This document shows positions 9,483 to 19,368 of a DNA stretch of 64,000 nt, piece after piece (positions within the stretch are counted from its first letter, which is position 1; every line of letters starts with the position of its first letter). The DNA lies in the NCBI GenBank assembly GCA_013041925.1, contig JABDRB010000002.1:26744-90743 (forward strand), in the 5' to 3' direction. The notes beneath the pieces were generated by a model that did no database searches, was not told where the DNA came from, and saw only the letters and a list, made by a program, of their open reading frames with translations. This DNA is from Akkermansiaceae bacterium. Its GTDB lineage: Bacteria; Verrucomicrobiota; Verrucomicrobiia; Verrucomicrobiales; Akkermansiaceae. The position numbers and the translations under genes are program-made.

Positions 9483-10119
9483 GATGCCATCGCCTCTCTT
9501 CTATCTCCTCGCCGCGCTGATGTTCACTGGCGGCCTCATGGTTGTGTTTATGCGCAACCCAGTTTCCAGTGCCCTCTCGATGGTGCTGAGTTTCATTGGA
9601 CTCGCCGGCCTCTTTGTCGGGCTTAATGCCTACTTCATCGGCATCCTTCAGATCCTCATCTACGCTGGGGCCATCATGGTGCTCTTTATCTTTATCATCA
9701 TGCTACTCGACCTTAAAAAGGAGGATGAACACCCGCGACGAGGAGCCGCCATGGCGGCAGGCATCATCATCCCCGTCGTGCTACTCATCCAGCTTGCCGG
9801 CGTGCTTGCCACCGAACAAGACTCCCCGAAGGTGCCCGAGCTGATGCTGCAAGAACAGGCCGCCGAGTATGACAAGGAAACGATCATCCACAAGCGTCTC
9901 GCAGACAACCGCCTTCCAGACGTCCACTTAACGGGCCGCAAGATATTCACGGAGTTTAATTTCCCACTCCAGATCATCGCGGTGCTGCTTTTGGTCGCCA
10001 CCGTTGGCTGTGTCGCCCTCTCCAAAAAACAGACCAAAACCGTCGTCAAAAAACTTCCCGCCCAGCGCATCCCAACCATAGCCTCGGCACCTGACCTCAC
10101 CTCTAAGAAAAACGACTAA
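9481..10119 (+). CDS. nuoJ: NADH-quinone oxidoreductase subunit J (membrane)
   Basis: 212 residues with five expected membrane helices. The segment [20 protein letters not shown] is followed by [10 protein letters not shown], the typical NuoJ TM3 stretch with its pi-bulge region that couples the arms. The loop between TM4 and TM5 is long, and the last 40 residues are basic and Lys/Thr-rich ([11 protein letters not shown]), which is not part of the family core. Two ATGs in tandem (9481 and 9484) are equally good starts. nuoK follows after 13 bp. Confidence 0.94.
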   Translation: MMPSPLFYLLAALMFTGGLMVVFMRNPVSSALSMVLSFIGLAGLFVGLNAYFIGILQILIYAGAIMVLFIFIIMLLDLKKEDEHPRRGAAMAAGIIIPVVLLIQLAGVLATEQDSPKVPELMLQEQAAEYDKETIIHKRLADNRLPDVHLTGRKIFTEFNFPLQIIAVLLLVATVGCVALSKKQTKTVVKKLPAQRIPTIASAPDLTSKKND

Positions 10120-10132
10120 GACCCACGATTCA

Positions 10133-10453
10133 ATGACTCCGACACTCAACGAATACCTCTTTATCTCCGGTCTACTTTTTGCCATCGGTCTCGGTGGCGT
10201 CATCATCCGGCGCAACATCATTGTCATCTTTATGTGCCTTGAGATGATGCTGGCTGCGGCCTCCCTGACGCTCGTCGCATTTTCCCGATTCAACACTGTG
10301 GATGGCTTACCCGACTACGACGGCCAGGTGGTTGTCTTTTTCATCATCACGGTTGCTGCAGCGGAAGTTGCCGTTGGCCTCGCCATCATCGTCTCCCTGT
10401 ATCGTGCAAGGCAAACCATTAACACCGATGAACTCACCTCGCTGAAGGGGTAA
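10133..10453 (+). CDS. nuoK: NADH-quinone oxidoreductase subunit K (membrane)
   Basis: 106 residues, three membrane helices, the normal size. The family motif [20 protein letters not shown] includes the conserved glutamate in TM2, and [18 protein letters not shown] carries the second conserved glutamate in TM3; both are implicated in proton translocation. It is an antiporter-like MrpC homologue that packs between NuoJ and NuoN. Gap to nuoL is 44 bp, with no ribosome binding site. Confidence 0.96.
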   Translation: MTPTLNEYLFISGLLFAIGLGGVIIRRNIIVIFMCLEMMLAAASLTLVAFSRFNTVDGLPDYDGQVVVFFIITVAAAEVAVGLAIIVSLYRARQTINTDELTSLKG

Positions 10454-10497
10454 GTTTTACGTCCCGCTTAATCACAACAAGCTCACACCTTTCTCAA

Positions 10498-12321
10498 ATG
10501 GAAACTCTTCCCTGGTTCTTACTTCTCCTGCCACTCGCGAGCGCCGTAATCATTCAACTTGCTCTCAAGTATAGTGCAACGGCGTCATCGATGCTCTCAA
10601 CCCTTTCGGTGGTCGTCACTTTTATCATTTCCTGTTTCCTCATTGGTTCGACCGCTGAGGGCTACCAGCCATGGATCAGCATCGGTGGACTTGATCTAGG
10701 CATTGGCTACAAACTCGACCAGCTCGCCACGGGCATGATGATCGTGGTCACAGGCATCGGCATGCTGGTGCATCTTTTCTCGCTGGGTTATATGAAGGAC
10801 GACAAAGCCAAGGCACGTTACTTTGCTGGGCTTTCACTCTTTATGTTTTCGATGACGGGGATCGTGCTGGCCTCGAACTTCATCATGATGTTCATTTTCT
10901 GGGAGTTGGTGGGTTTAAGCTCTTACCTACTCATCGGCCACTGGTATCAGAAAAACTCTGCCGCCGATGCTGCTAAAAAAGCCTTTCTCACAAACCGCAT
11001 CGGCGACTTTGGGATGATGATTGGCATCCTGATGCTCTGGGGCGTGATGGGCACGGTTGTTTTTGCTGATATGAATGTAGGCCATTTCTCTGGCCTCTGC
11101 ACCTGCCTGACAGGTGCGATCATCCTGCTTATCTTCTGCGGTGCCGTTGGCAAATCCGCGCAACTCCCACTTCATGTCTGGCTCCCTGATGCCATGGAAG
11201 GCCCAACACCCGTCTCAGCCCTGATCCACGCGGCCACGATGGTTGCCGCAGGTGTCTATATGATGGCACGCGTTTTCTTATCGCTGGGAATTACCCCCGA
11301 AAACATGGAGATCATCGGTAACGCCCCAGATGTCATCGCTTGGGTGGGTGGTATCACGTCACTGGTCGCCGCACTGATGGCGACCCAGCAGGACGACATC
11401 AAAAAGATCCTCGCCTACTCGACCCTTTCACAGCTGGGATATATGGTGATGGCGGTCGGGCTGATTGCCCCGGAAGCGGGGATGTTCCACCTCTATACTC
11501 ACGCTTGGTTCAAAGGTCTACTCTTCCTCGGATCAGGCGCCGTCATCTTCTCCTGCCATCACGAACAGAACATCTGGAAAATGGGTGGGCTTTTCAAAAA
11601 GATGCCGATCACTTCAATCACCTTCCTGATCGGAACCGCAGCTCTCACCGCCGTCCCCTTTACCTCTGGGTTCTATTCCAAGGAAGGGATCCTTCACGCC
11701 GCCGAGCATGCCCATAACCAGCCGCTCTTCTGGCTCGCAGTGTGTGTGGCCGCCCTCACCACCTTCTACATGTTCCGTCTCTTCTTTGTCGCCTTCCTTG
11801 GCCAGGCCCGCGATCATGGTGCTGAAAAAGCGAAGGAAGTTCCTCTCATCATGTGGCTCCCCCTTGCCGCCCTTGCGGTGATGGCCTTTGTCTCACCATG
11901 GCTATCGCAATCGATCCTTCCGATCGCACAATCATGGGATCTCAACCTGCATGTGATGCCGCCCATGAATACTGCCTTTTTTGCCTCCATCGGCGCATTT
12001 ACCGTGGGTATTGCCGCCGCCTTCGTCCTCTACTTCGGCAAGGACAAGGATCCCGTCAACATCCCCCTGTTTCGCAACAAATTCTACTGCGATGAATTTT
12101 ACGCCCGCCTGATCAAGTATTTCCAAGATGCCCTCGCCGCCATCATCCACTTCTTCGACGAGTTCCTCATCGCTGGCATGATCGTCGGCGGACTCAGCCG
12201 ATCTGCCACCGGCATTGGCAATATGTTCCGACGCTACGCACAATCGGGCAACCTCAATAGCTACAGCTTCCTCATGGCGGCAGGTGTGCTTCTTGTCATT
12301 TATTTTACCGTTTTTTATTAG
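10498..12321 (+). CDS. nuoL: NADH-quinone oxidoreductase subunit L (proton channel)
   Basis: 607 residues. The largest antiporter-like membrane subunit, carrying the long lateral helix at its C-terminus. The Proton_antipo_M core contains FWELVGLSSYLLIGHWY with the key glutamate, QLPLHVWLPDAMEGPTPVSA, LIHAATMVAAGVYM, and DDIKKILAYSTLSQLGYM. Cysteine and histidine in IFSCHHEQNIWKMGGL match the family. Size is normal. Followed by nuoM after an 84 bp gap that holds no clear element. Confidence 0.97.
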   Translation: METLPWFLLLLPLASAVIIQLALKYSATASSMLSTLSVVVTFIISCFLIGSTAEGYQPWISIGGLDLGIGYKLDQLATGMMIVVTGIGMLVHLFSLGYMKDDKAKARYFAGLSLFMFSMTGIVLASNFIMMFIFWELVGLSSYLLIGHWYQKNSAADAAKKAFLTNRIGDFGMMIGILMLWGVMGTVVFADMNVGHFSGLCTCLTGAIILLIFCGAVGKSAQLPLHVWLPDAMEGPTPVSALIHAATMVAAGVYMMARVFLSLGITPENMEIIGNAPDVIAWVGGITSLVAALMATQQDDIKKILAYSTLSQLGYMVMAVGLIAPEAGMFHLYTHAWFKGLLFLGSGAVIFSCHHEQNIWKMGGLFKKMPITSITFLIGTAALTAVPFTSGFYSKEGILHAAEHAHNQPLFWLAVCVAALTTFYMFRLFFVAFLGQARDHGAEKAKEVPLIMWLPLAALAVMAFVSPWLSQSILPIAQSWDLNLHVMPPMNTAFFASIGAFTVGIAAAFVLYFGKDKDPVNIPLFRNKFYCDEFYARLIKYFQDALAAIIHFFDEFLIAGMIVGGLSRSATGIGNMFRRYAQSGNLNSYSFLMAAGVLLVIYFTVFY

Positions 12322-12405
12322 TAGCGAGCCGTTAGCAAACCTCTGTATCTCTGTCACACCGAAGCAATCTCTCCCAGCCTCCTCTCTACCCACTCCTCAA
12401 ATAAC

Positions 12406-13812
12406 ATGTTATTTGCCCTCATTATCATCCCACTCCTTGCCGCTGTTGCCATTCTGTTTGGTTCACCTGCGCGTCTGACTGCACTTGGTGCGTCCCTTAC
12501 TAATATCCTTCTAGCCGCTGCGGCAGTGGCATTCCCAGTGGACGTCAGCCTGCCCATACTCACTGACCTCGGTATCCACATCTCATTAGGTCTCGAAGGC
12601 ATGAATTCTATCATGTTGATCCTCAGTGTCATTGTCACCCTGACCGCGATTTACAGTGGCAATTGCCCTGAAGGACGGGAAAAACTGTGGTTTTCTAGTA
12701 TTCTCTTTATCTCAACGGGTGCCATTGGCGCGTTTCTCTCCACCGATATCTTTTTCTTCTACGCCTTCCATGAACTCGCCCTGATCCCAACCTTCCTCAT
12801 GATCGGCATCCTTGGTCGAGGCGACCGCAAGGAGGCGGCTTGGAAAATCACCATCTACCTCGCATTGGGATCCATCGTCCTGCTTGCCGGTCTGCTTCTT
12901 GCCACGGCGCATCTCGATAGCTTTGCCTTCTCTGACCTAAAAGCCATCCCCGCCGAGCACCAGAATCATGTCGCCCTGCTGTTGATCATAGGATTCGGCA
13001 CACTGGTTTCACTTTTCCCTTTTCACTCATGGGCCGCACCCGCCTACGCAAGTGCTCCAGTCCCGGTTGCCATGCTCCATGCCGGGGTGCTCAAAAAATT
13101 TGGTCTCTATGGGTTACTTCGTATCGGCATGGTGGTTGCACCCGAGGGCATGGCCTACTGGCTACCATGGATTTGTGTCCTTCTGCTCGGTAACATCATC
13201 TGGGTCGGCTTGGTAACACTCAACCAAAAACGTCTCGACCTCATGCTCGGCAACTCCTCGGTGATGCACATGGGATACATCTTTCTCGCCATTGCAGCGC
13301 TGTCAGCCAATCCCGATAACTCCATCGCGCAACCTGGGGCGATTCTTCTAATGTTCGCCCACGGCATCTCGATCGCCCTCTTGTTTTCACTAACCTCGGT
13401 CATTGAAAGAAAAACAGGAACGCTCGAAATCGCTCGACTCGGTGGACTTGCCAAGACGGCGCCCGCTCTCGCATTTCTCTTTGGGCTCGCGGGGATGGCA
13501 TCCATTGGCCTCCCTGGGCTGGCTAACTTTGCGGGTGAAGTCATGGTGTTTTTTGCGGGCTTTGCCGATTGGTCACCGGCCGACGGCATGGGTTGGGTGC
13601 AGGTGACGACGATCATTGCCCTCTGGGGTGTCGTCCTCAGTGCCGTTTACATGCTCCGCGCCTTCCGCAACACATTTCAGGGGCCGCTGGTCACATCCAC
13701 GCAGTATGCAAAGGATATTCATCTCGACGAAAAGGTCCCCGCCTACATCCTTGCCGGCACTTTGCTCATCATTGGGATTTATCCGAACCTGCTGCTCAAT
13801 TTACTCAAGTAA
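12406..13812 (+). CDS. nuoM: NADH-quinone oxidoreductase subunit M (proton channel)
   Basis: 468 residues, about 14 membrane helices. Core motifs of the antiporter-like fold include FFYAFHELALIPTFLMIG with the conserved glutamate, FPFHSWAAPAYASAPVPVA, AMLHAGVLKKFGLYGLLRI with the conserved lysine, and GNSSVMHMGYIFLA. It is somewhat shorter at the N-terminus than the enterobacterial protein. It forms one of three proton channels with NuoL and NuoN. The start overlaps a palindromic AACATGTT. Confidence 0.95.
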   Translation: MLFALIIIPLLAAVAILFGSPARLTALGASLTNILLAAAAVAFPVDVSLPILTDLGIHISLGLEGMNSIMLILSVIVTLTAIYSGNCPEGREKLWFSSILFISTGAIGAFLSTDIFFFYAFHELALIPTFLMIGILGRGDRKEAAWKITIYLALGSIVLLAGLLLATAHLDSFAFSDLKAIPAEHQNHVALLLIIGFGTLVSLFPFHSWAAPAYASAPVPVAMLHAGVLKKFGLYGLLRIGMVVAPEGMAYWLPWICVLLLGNIIWVGLVTLNQKRLDLMLGNSSVMHMGYIFLAIAALSANPDNSIAQPGAILLMFAHGISIALLFSLTSVIERKTGTLEIARLGGLAKTAPALAFLFGLAGMASIGLPGLANFAGEVMVFFAGFADWSPADGMGWVQVTTIIALWGVVLSAVYMLRAFRNTFQGPLVTSTQYAKDIHLDEKVPAYILAGTLLIIGIYPNLLLNLLK

Positions 13813-13813
13813 A

Positions 13814-13882
13814 TCACCACGGAAGCCACGCATACACGGAAATCACTTTTAATTCTTTTGTTCACTCTGTCCTAAAAAAATC
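13814..13882 (+). repeat. nuo leader repeat, copy C (nuoM-nuoN intergenic)
   Basis: The 70 bp gap contains a CACGGAAGCCACG / CACGGAAATCAC pair of related units, then TTTTAATTC, CTGTC and an A7 run just before the nuoN ATG. The CTGTC plus A-run end resembles the nuoE and nuoG leaders. The CACGGA-type units look like a dispersed intergenic repeat rather than a gene or a terminator. Confidence 0.35.
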
Positions 13883-15313
13883 ATGTCACCACATCTCCTC
13901 GAATTTATCACCGTCGGCTTTGGTCTCATCCTCCTGATGGTTGAGGCGTTCAGCAACGGCCACCGATCACGGATCGGACTCATCGCAGCAGCTGGACTCA
14001 CCGTCATCCTCAGCATGCTTTTCTGCCCAACCCCCGAAGGCTACGAGGTGCCCACATGGATGTCGCGATTTTACGGCTACGATTCGCTCGCCCGATTCTA
14101 CAAAATCATTGCCCTCGTCAGCACCATCCTCGTGCTCCTGATGGCCATCGATTTCCGCAAGGTCCTCTCACAATACACGTCCGGCGACGATTCAGAATCG
14201 GGCACTGGAGAGTTCTATTGCCTGCCTATTTTTGCCTGCGCTGGACTGATGTGGATGGCATCGGCAACCGATCTTGTTTCCATCTTCGTTGCCCTTGAGC
14301 TCGTCACGATCACCTTTTACGTGATGGTCGCCTACATGCGCCGCAATGTCGGTTCATTGGAAGCGGGTGTTAAATACTTGATCCTCGGGGCACTTTCCAC
14401 GGGTTTCCTCGTTTACGGTATCGCTTGGCTCTACGGCACGCTGGGGTCCACCCACCTAGAGGCCATCACAGCGGCCGTTCACAAGGGGGATTTTAACCCC
14501 ACATTCTTACTCTTCGGGGTTTCCCTGATCCTCATTGCACTCGGCTTTAAGGTGGGCGCAGCACCCATGCAACTCTGGATCCCCGACGTCTACCAAGGAG
14601 CACCCACACCCATCACCGCCTACCTCTCCGTCGCCTCCAAAGCTGCAGGATTCGTCGTACTTATGCACATCATCGGCCCCTTCCTCGATGCCGAAGCCAC
14701 CCGTGGTCCCGTCGTTTTCATCCTCCTAATCATGGCGGGCGCCACCCTTGTTTACGGTAACCTTGCTGCTATCAGCCAAAGTAATTTCAAACGACTACTC
14801 GCCTATTCATCCATCGCCCACGCCGGCTTCCTTCTCATCGGCGTGGCCACCAGCGATTTCACCTCCGTCTCGTTCTACCTTGCCACTTACCTGCTGATGA
14901 CGTTCGCCTCATTCTTCGTGCTCGCCTTAGTCCGCAGCCATGAGGGAAGCGATGAAATCGACGCTTTCGATGGTCTTGGCAAACGCAACCCAGCCGTCGC
15001 CTTCGCACTCACCATTTGCATGTCAGCCTTAGCTGGCATCCCACTGACCGCCGGATTCTGGGGGAAGTTCTTCATCTTCAAATCCGCCATCACGCATAAC
15101 GTCAGCTGGTGGCTAATCGCCATCGCCTTTGTCAGCGTAGCCGCCGGATTCTACTACTACCTTAAAGTCGTCAAGGCCATGTATTGGAACGCGCCACGTC
15201 GCGAAAATGCCATCGTGGTCCCAGTAACAACCCAAGCAGTGTTGATTGTTCTCACCATCGCCATCCTCGTCTTGGGAATCTATCCTCAGCCGATCCTTGA
15301 CCTCCTGAAGTAA
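13883..15313 (+). CDS. nuoN: NADH-quinone oxidoreductase subunit N (proton channel)
   Basis: 476 residues. The third antiporter-like subunit. Characteristic stretches are FVALELVTITFYVMVAYMR with the conserved glutamate, GVKYLILGALSTGFLVYGI with the conserved lysine, FKVGAAPMQLWIPDVYQGAP, and NFKRLLAYSSIAHAGFLLIG. It closes the nuo cluster; the next gene starts 77 bp later and belongs to nucleoside salvage. No obvious intrinsic terminator follows, so readthrough is possible. Confidence 0.97.
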   Translation: MSPHLLEFITVGFGLILLMVEAFSNGHRSRIGLIAAAGLTVILSMLFCPTPEGYEVPTWMSRFYGYDSLARFYKIIALVSTILVLLMAIDFRKVLSQYTSGDDSESGTGEFYCLPIFACAGLMWMASATDLVSIFVALELVTITFYVMVAYMRRNVGSLEAGVKYLILGALSTGFLVYGIAWLYGTLGSTHLEAITAAVHKGDFNPTFLLFGVSLILIALGFKVGAAPMQLWIPDVYQGAPTPITAYLSVASKAAGFVVLMHIIGPFLDAEATRGPVVFILLIMAGATLVYGNLAAISQSNFKRLLAYSSIAHAGFLLIGVATSDFTSVSFYLATYLLMTFASFFVLALVRSHEGSDEIDAFDGLGKRNPAVAFALTICMSALAGIPLTAGFWGKFFIFKSAITHNVSWWLIAIAFVSVAAGFYYYLKVVKAMYWNAPRRENAIVVPVTTQAVLIVLTIAILVLGIYPQPILDLLK

Positions 15314-15390
15314 CACAAAACGCGCTGGGACCTCCGCCCCCCCTATGTTGGAAGCTTGCCCTGCTTTGCTAGGTATTGTAAGGTCAGAGC

Positions 15391-15561
15391 ATGACTCAAA
15401 TCATCCTCCTATCCTTAGTCACTGGCTTCATCGTCGGTCTTCTATTCACGGGTCTCAAGATGCCGCTCCCTGCCCCCAATGCCCTCGCAGGAGTCATGGG
15501 GATCGTAGGAATCTACCTCGGACACATCGCCTGGCCTCACCTCATCAAACTCTTTTCGTAA
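15391..15561 (+). CDS. XapX-domain small membrane protein
   Basis: 56 residues, two hydrophobic segments. The sequence [15 protein letters not shown], followed by [20 protein letters not shown], matches the XapX (DUF1427/TIGR03510) family of about 50-residue membrane proteins, some of which lie beside xanthosine or nucleoside catabolism genes. Its stop (15559-15561) is one base before the deoA start, which argues for co-translation with the nucleoside operon. AAGG lies 9 bp before the ATG. A role in nucleoside uptake or membrane association is an inference from position only. Confidence 0.8.
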   Translation: MTQIILLSLVTGFIVGLLFTGLKMPLPAPNALAGVMGIVGIYLGHIAWPHLIKLFS

Positions 15562-15562
15562 A

Positions 15563-16885
15563 ATGTTTCCTCAGGAAATCATTCGCCGAAAACGTGATGG
15601 AATCCGACTGAGCGATGACGAACTTCGCTTTTTTGCCCATGGCATCGCCGATGAATCGATCAGCGAAGGACAGATTGCCGCCTTTGCCATGGCTGTCTTT
15701 TTCCAAGGGATGACAACGGCAGAAGCCACCGCCTTAACTCTCGCTATGCGCGACACCGGAGACGTGCTCCGCTGGGATAACGAGAACCTCCCAGGGCCTA
15801 TCATTGATAAACATTCGACGGGTGGTGTCGGCGACGGCGTTTCGCTCATCCTCGGTCCACTGATCGCGGCATGTGGCGGTTATGTTCCCATGATCTCTGG
15901 GCGAGGACTCGGCCACACCGGCGGCACTCTCGATAAACTCGATGCCATTCCCGGCTATGACTCGACGCCAGACACCGCTCGATTCCGCAAAACCGTTCGT
16001 GAATGTGGCATCGCCATCATCGGACAAACAGGCAAGCTTGCACCAGCCGATCAACGTTTCTACGCCACGCGCGATGTCACGGCAACCGTCGAATCCATCC
16101 CACTGATCACGGCATCCATCTTATCTAAAAAGTTGGCCGCAGGGCTCGACTGCCTCGTGATGGATGTCAAGACTGGGTCAGGAGCGTTTATGCCTACCCA
16201 TGATGCATCACGCGATCTCGCCGTCAGCATCACGGAGGTCGCCAACCAAGCCGGCGTCAAAACCAGCGCCCTCGTCACGGACATGAACCAATGCCTCGGC
16301 TTCAATGCCGGCAATTCCCTTGAAGTTCGCGAGGCCATCGAATTCCTTACGGGAAATCGCCAAGGGAAACGAATCAAGGAGGTCACCTTCGCGCTCTGCG
16401 CTGAACTTCTGACGCTGGCCAACCTTGCAGACGACAAACTCACTGCCGAAACCATGCTCGACGACGCATTGGATAGTGGCAGAGCAGCAGAAGCATTCGG
16501 AAAAATGGTTTACCACTTAGGCGGCCCCGCTGACATGCTGGAACATTACGATGCACACCTCTCCCATGCTCCCGTGGCGCGTCCCATTTTTTCTCATTCA
16601 GAGGGCTACGTAACGTCCATCAACACACGAATGTTAGGACTTAGCGTCGCGCAACTCGGTGGTGGCCGGACACGCTCCGAGGATTCAATCGATCCCTCTG
16701 TTGGTCTCGAAAATGTCATCTCCTTAGGATCCACCAGCGATCAAGCTTTGGCCGTTATTCATGCCCAGTGCGATGACGATTGGAAAAAAGCCGCGGACAC
16801 GATAAAAGCCGCCGTCCACTTCGGCCCGTCCCCCATTTCGCCCCCACCTGTCGTCTATGAAGCCATTCACCCCAAGCTTCGGTAA
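15563..16885 (+). CDS. deoA: Thymidine phosphorylase
   Basis: 440 residues, the same length as the enterobacterial enzyme and collinear with it. It cleaves thymidine or deoxyuridine with phosphate to base and 2-deoxyribose-1-phosphate. The family signature [19 protein letters not shown] (phosphate-binding) is followed by [20 protein letters not shown], then [20 protein letters not shown]. It starts one base after the XapX-like gene and is followed after 19 bp by deoB, which consumes the pentose phosphate produced. Pyrimidine-nucleoside phosphorylase (Pdp) is the nearest alternative, but the close DeoA match favours thymidine. Confidence 0.95.
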   Translation: MFPQEIIRRKRDGIRLSDDELRFFAHGIADESISEGQIAAFAMAVFFQGMTTAEATALTLAMRDTGDVLRWDNENLPGPIIDKHSTGGVGDGVSLILGPLIAACGGYVPMISGRGLGHTGGTLDKLDAIPGYDSTPDTARFRKTVRECGIAIIGQTGKLAPADQRFYATRDVTATVESIPLITASILSKKLAAGLDCLVMDVKTGSGAFMPTHDASRDLAVSITEVANQAGVKTSALVTDMNQCLGFNAGNSLEVREAIEFLTGNRQGKRIKEVTFALCAELLTLANLADDKLTAETMLDDALDSGRAAEAFGKMVYHLGGPADMLEHYDAHLSHAPVARPIFSHSEGYVTSINTRMLGLSVAQLGGGRTRSEDSIDPSVGLENVISLGSTSDQALAVIHAQCDDDWKKAADTIKAAVHFGPSPISPPPVVYEAIHPKLR

Positions 16886-16904
16886 AAACCTCTGACTCTC
16901 CGTC

Positions 16905-18134
16905 ATGCACACCGATCGCGTCATCTTGTTAGTTTTGGACTCCCTAGGGATTGGAGCCTCTGAAGACGCCAGTCACTTTGGAGATTCGGGCGCTGACACG
17001 CTCGGCCATATTGCCGAAACGTTGGCTCCAAACAGAGCGTTGCATCTCCCGCACATGAGCCAACTAGGGCTAATGCATGCCTACCGCACCAGCACCGGAA
17101 AGTTTCCAGCCTCCATGAGCCCGCCCGACTCATTGATCGGTTCCTACGCCTGCGCCAAGGAGATCTCTTCAGGCAAAGACACGCCCAGCGGTCACTGGGA
17201 AATGGCGGGTGTCCCCGCACTCTGGGACTGGGGGTATTTTCATAACAAGGAGAATGCCTTCCCGCAGGATCTGCTCGATAAAATCATCCGTCGCTCAGGC
17301 ATTGCAGGATCACTGGGTAATTGCCACGCCTCTGGAACCGAAATCATCGGCCGGCTCGGCGAGCAACACCTCATCACAGGTCATCCCATTTTCTACACCT
17401 CCGCCGACAGCGTGTTTCAAATTGCCTGCCATGAGGAGTCCTTCGGACTGGAAAACCTCTACCACCTTTGCGAACTCTGCCGCGAAATACTCACCCCCTA
17501 CAACATCGGTCGAGTCATCGCCCGACCGTTCACAGGATCCAACTCGAAAGATTTCCAACGCACAGGAAACCGGCACGACTACGCCATCGCCCCGCCCAAG
17601 CCCACCGTTCTTAAAAAACTCACCGACGCCGGCGGCACCGTCATCGCTGTCGGCAAAATTGGCGACATCTTCGCCCACGACGGCACCAGTGAGGAGATCC
17701 GAGCGTCAGGCCACCCAGCCCTCTGGAAAGAAACTCTCGCCGCGATGGACCGAGCACCCGCACGGAGTATTATCATGACGAACTTTGTCGACTTCGACGC
17801 CGTGTATGGGCACCGCCGCGACCCGATCGGATACGGCCGGGCCTTGGAGGAATTTGATGGTCAACTCCCTCAACTTTTTGCATCAATGCGCTCCAGCGAC
17901 CTCCTCATCCTTACCGCGGACCACGGTAACGACCCGACATGGAAAGGGACCGATCACACCCGCGAGCATGTGCCGATTTTAATCTACCAAAAAAACATGA
18001 CGCCCACTCACCTTGGATTCCGCGATACCTTTGCAGACATCGGTCAGACAATCGCCCAACTCTTTCATCTCGCACCGTTCGAACACGGCACCGCATTGGA
18101 ACTTTCAACTCAACACGATCAACTCCACCCATGA
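16905..18134 (+). CDS. deoB: Phosphopentomutase
   Basis: 409 residues. A manganese-dependent alkaline-phosphatase superfamily enzyme that interconverts (deoxy)ribose-1-phosphate and -5-phosphate. [16 protein letters not shown] contains the first metal aspartate, [11 protein letters not shown] is the catalytic-threonine region, and [16 protein letters not shown] with the following [10 protein letters not shown] supplies the remaining metal ligands. Its stop codon overlaps the deoD start (ATGA at 18131-18134), indicating translational coupling. It links DeoA and DeoD products to central metabolism. Confidence 0.96.
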   Translation: MHTDRVILLVLDSLGIGASEDASHFGDSGADTLGHIAETLAPNRALHLPHMSQLGLMHAYRTSTGKFPASMSPPDSLIGSYACAKEISSGKDTPSGHWEMAGVPALWDWGYFHNKENAFPQDLLDKIIRRSGIAGSLGNCHASGTEIIGRLGEQHLITGHPIFYTSADSVFQIACHEESFGLENLYHLCELCREILTPYNIGRVIARPFTGSNSKDFQRTGNRHDYAIAPPKPTVLKKLTDAGGTVIAVGKIGDIFAHDGTSEEIRASGHPALWKETLAAMDRAPARSIIMTNFVDFDAVYGHRRDPIGYGRALEEFDGQLPQLFASMRSSDLLILTADHGNDPTWKGTDHTREHVPILIYQKNMTPTHLGFRDTFADIGQTIAQLFHLAPFEHGTALELSTQHDQLHP

Positions 18135-18859
18135 CACCACATCTCGAAGCTCCCGCTGGATCATTTGCTCCGACCTGCCTCCTTCCTGGCGACCCATTAC
18201 GCGCTCAATACATTGCCGAGACGTTTCTCACCGACGTCAAAAAAATCAACAACGTGCGCAACATGCTCGCCTTTACCGGAAACTATTTGGGCACCCCGGT
18301 ATCCGTCATGGGAAGTGGCATGGGGATCCCCTCGATCTCGATTTACGCCAAAGAACTCATCACCGAATATGGAGTGAAAAATCTCATCCGCGTAGGCAGC
18401 TGTGGCGCGGTCAGCCCCGATGTTCAAATCCGCGACATCATCATCGGCATGGGAGCCAGCACCGATTCCGCCGTCAATCGGCAACGTTTTCAAGGTTACG
18501 ACTACGCCGCGATCGCAAGCTATTCAATCCTCAAATGCCTGAACCAAGCAGCCGACACGCTTAACTTACCCGTCACCAATGGGAATCTCTTTTCTGCCGA
18601 CCTCTTCTACACACCCAACCCGTCGATGTTTGATACCATGGAAAAGATGCATATTCTCGGAGTCGAAATGGAAGCGGCGGGACTCTACGGAATCGCCACC
18701 GAATATGGCGCCCATGCCGCAGCCATCTGCACCGTTTCCGACCATATCCGCACAGGGGAATCCACCACCTCTGACGAACGGCAATCGAGCTTCGAAGATA
18801 TGATGCGCATCGCACTGAATGCAACCCAACGCATTACCCCGGATCTTCACACCAACTAA
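18131..18859 (+). CDS. deoD: Purine-nucleoside phosphorylase, DeoD type
   Basis: 242 residues from the ATG that overlaps the deoB stop. The frame stays open further upstream but that part lies inside deo[20 protein letters not shown] binds phosphate, [15 protein letters not shown] and [10 protein letters not shown] are core strands, [12 protein letters not shown] binds ribose, and SDHIRTGE contains the aspartate that distinguishes bacterial hexameric PNPs. It phosphorolyses purine (deoxy)nucleosides. Size matches the family (about 240). Confidence 0.96.
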   Translation: MTPHLEAPAGSFAPTCLLPGDPLRAQYIAETFLTDVKKINNVRNMLAFTGNYLGTPVSVMGSGMGIPSISIYAKELITEYGVKNLIRVGSCGAVSPDVQIRDIIIGMGASTDSAVNRQRFQGYDYAAIASYSILKCLNQAADTLNLPVTNGNLFSADLFYTPNPSMFDTMEKMHILGVEMEAAGLYGIATEYGAHAAAICTVSDHIRTGESTTSDERQSSFEDMMRIALNATQRITPDLHTN

Positions 18860-18860
18860 T

Positions 18861-19250
18861 ATGGAACCATCCCAACTCACCCAAATCGCAGCCGATGCGC
18901 GTGATGCCGCCTACGCACCCTATTCAAAATTTAAAGTCGGCGCCGCCCTGCTCACTGACAATGGCGAGGTATTCACCGGTTGCAACATCGAGAATGCTTC
19001 TTTCGGCCTCACCATCTGCGCCGAGCGCACAGCGCTTTTCGCTGCGGTGGCGGCTGGCGTCCGAACATTTTCCGGCATTGCCGTGAGCTCAAGCCATGCG
19101 GTCTGCCCCTGTGGAGCCTGCCGCCAGGTCCTCAACGAGTTTAACCCGACCCTTGATGTCTACCTCGGGGATGAAACGGGCCAGATGGTCACAAAAACAT
19201 CACTGGATCGACTCCTGCCAGAAGCATTTGGCCCCGACAACCTGCGATAA
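18861..19250 (+). CDS. cdd: Cytidine deaminase
   Basis: 129 residues from the ATG one base after the deoD stop; the longer frame overlaps deoD and is unlikely to be used. It is a tetrameric-type CDA that converts (deoxy)cytidine to (deoxy)uridine, feeding DeoA. Zinc ligands are Cys53 of CAE, with the catalytic Glu55, and Cys84 and Cys87 of PCGAC. FTGCNIENASFG binds the ribose. It closes the salvage operon, and a 118 bp gap follows. Confidence 0.95.
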   Translation: MEPSQLTQIAADARDAAYAPYSKFKVGAALLTDNGEVFTGCNIENASFGLTICAERTALFAAVAAGVRTFSGIAVSSSHAVCPCGACRQVLNEFNPTLDVYLGDETGQMVTKTSLDRLLPEAFGPDNLR

Positions 19251-19368
19251 ACTACGCATCTCGGAGAGTATCAGGTCGAAATACGCCGAGAATAAACCGC
19301 ACGGATCACTATTCCCTTTCCCCTATGCCGAATTTCGCTTATTTCCCGTGCAGCGAATTTTTTCATTC

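Noticed and set aside
17939..18130. N-terminal extension of deoD by 64 codons
   Set aside because: It lies inside the deoB reading region and the DeoD family starts at the ATG that overlaps the deoB stop.
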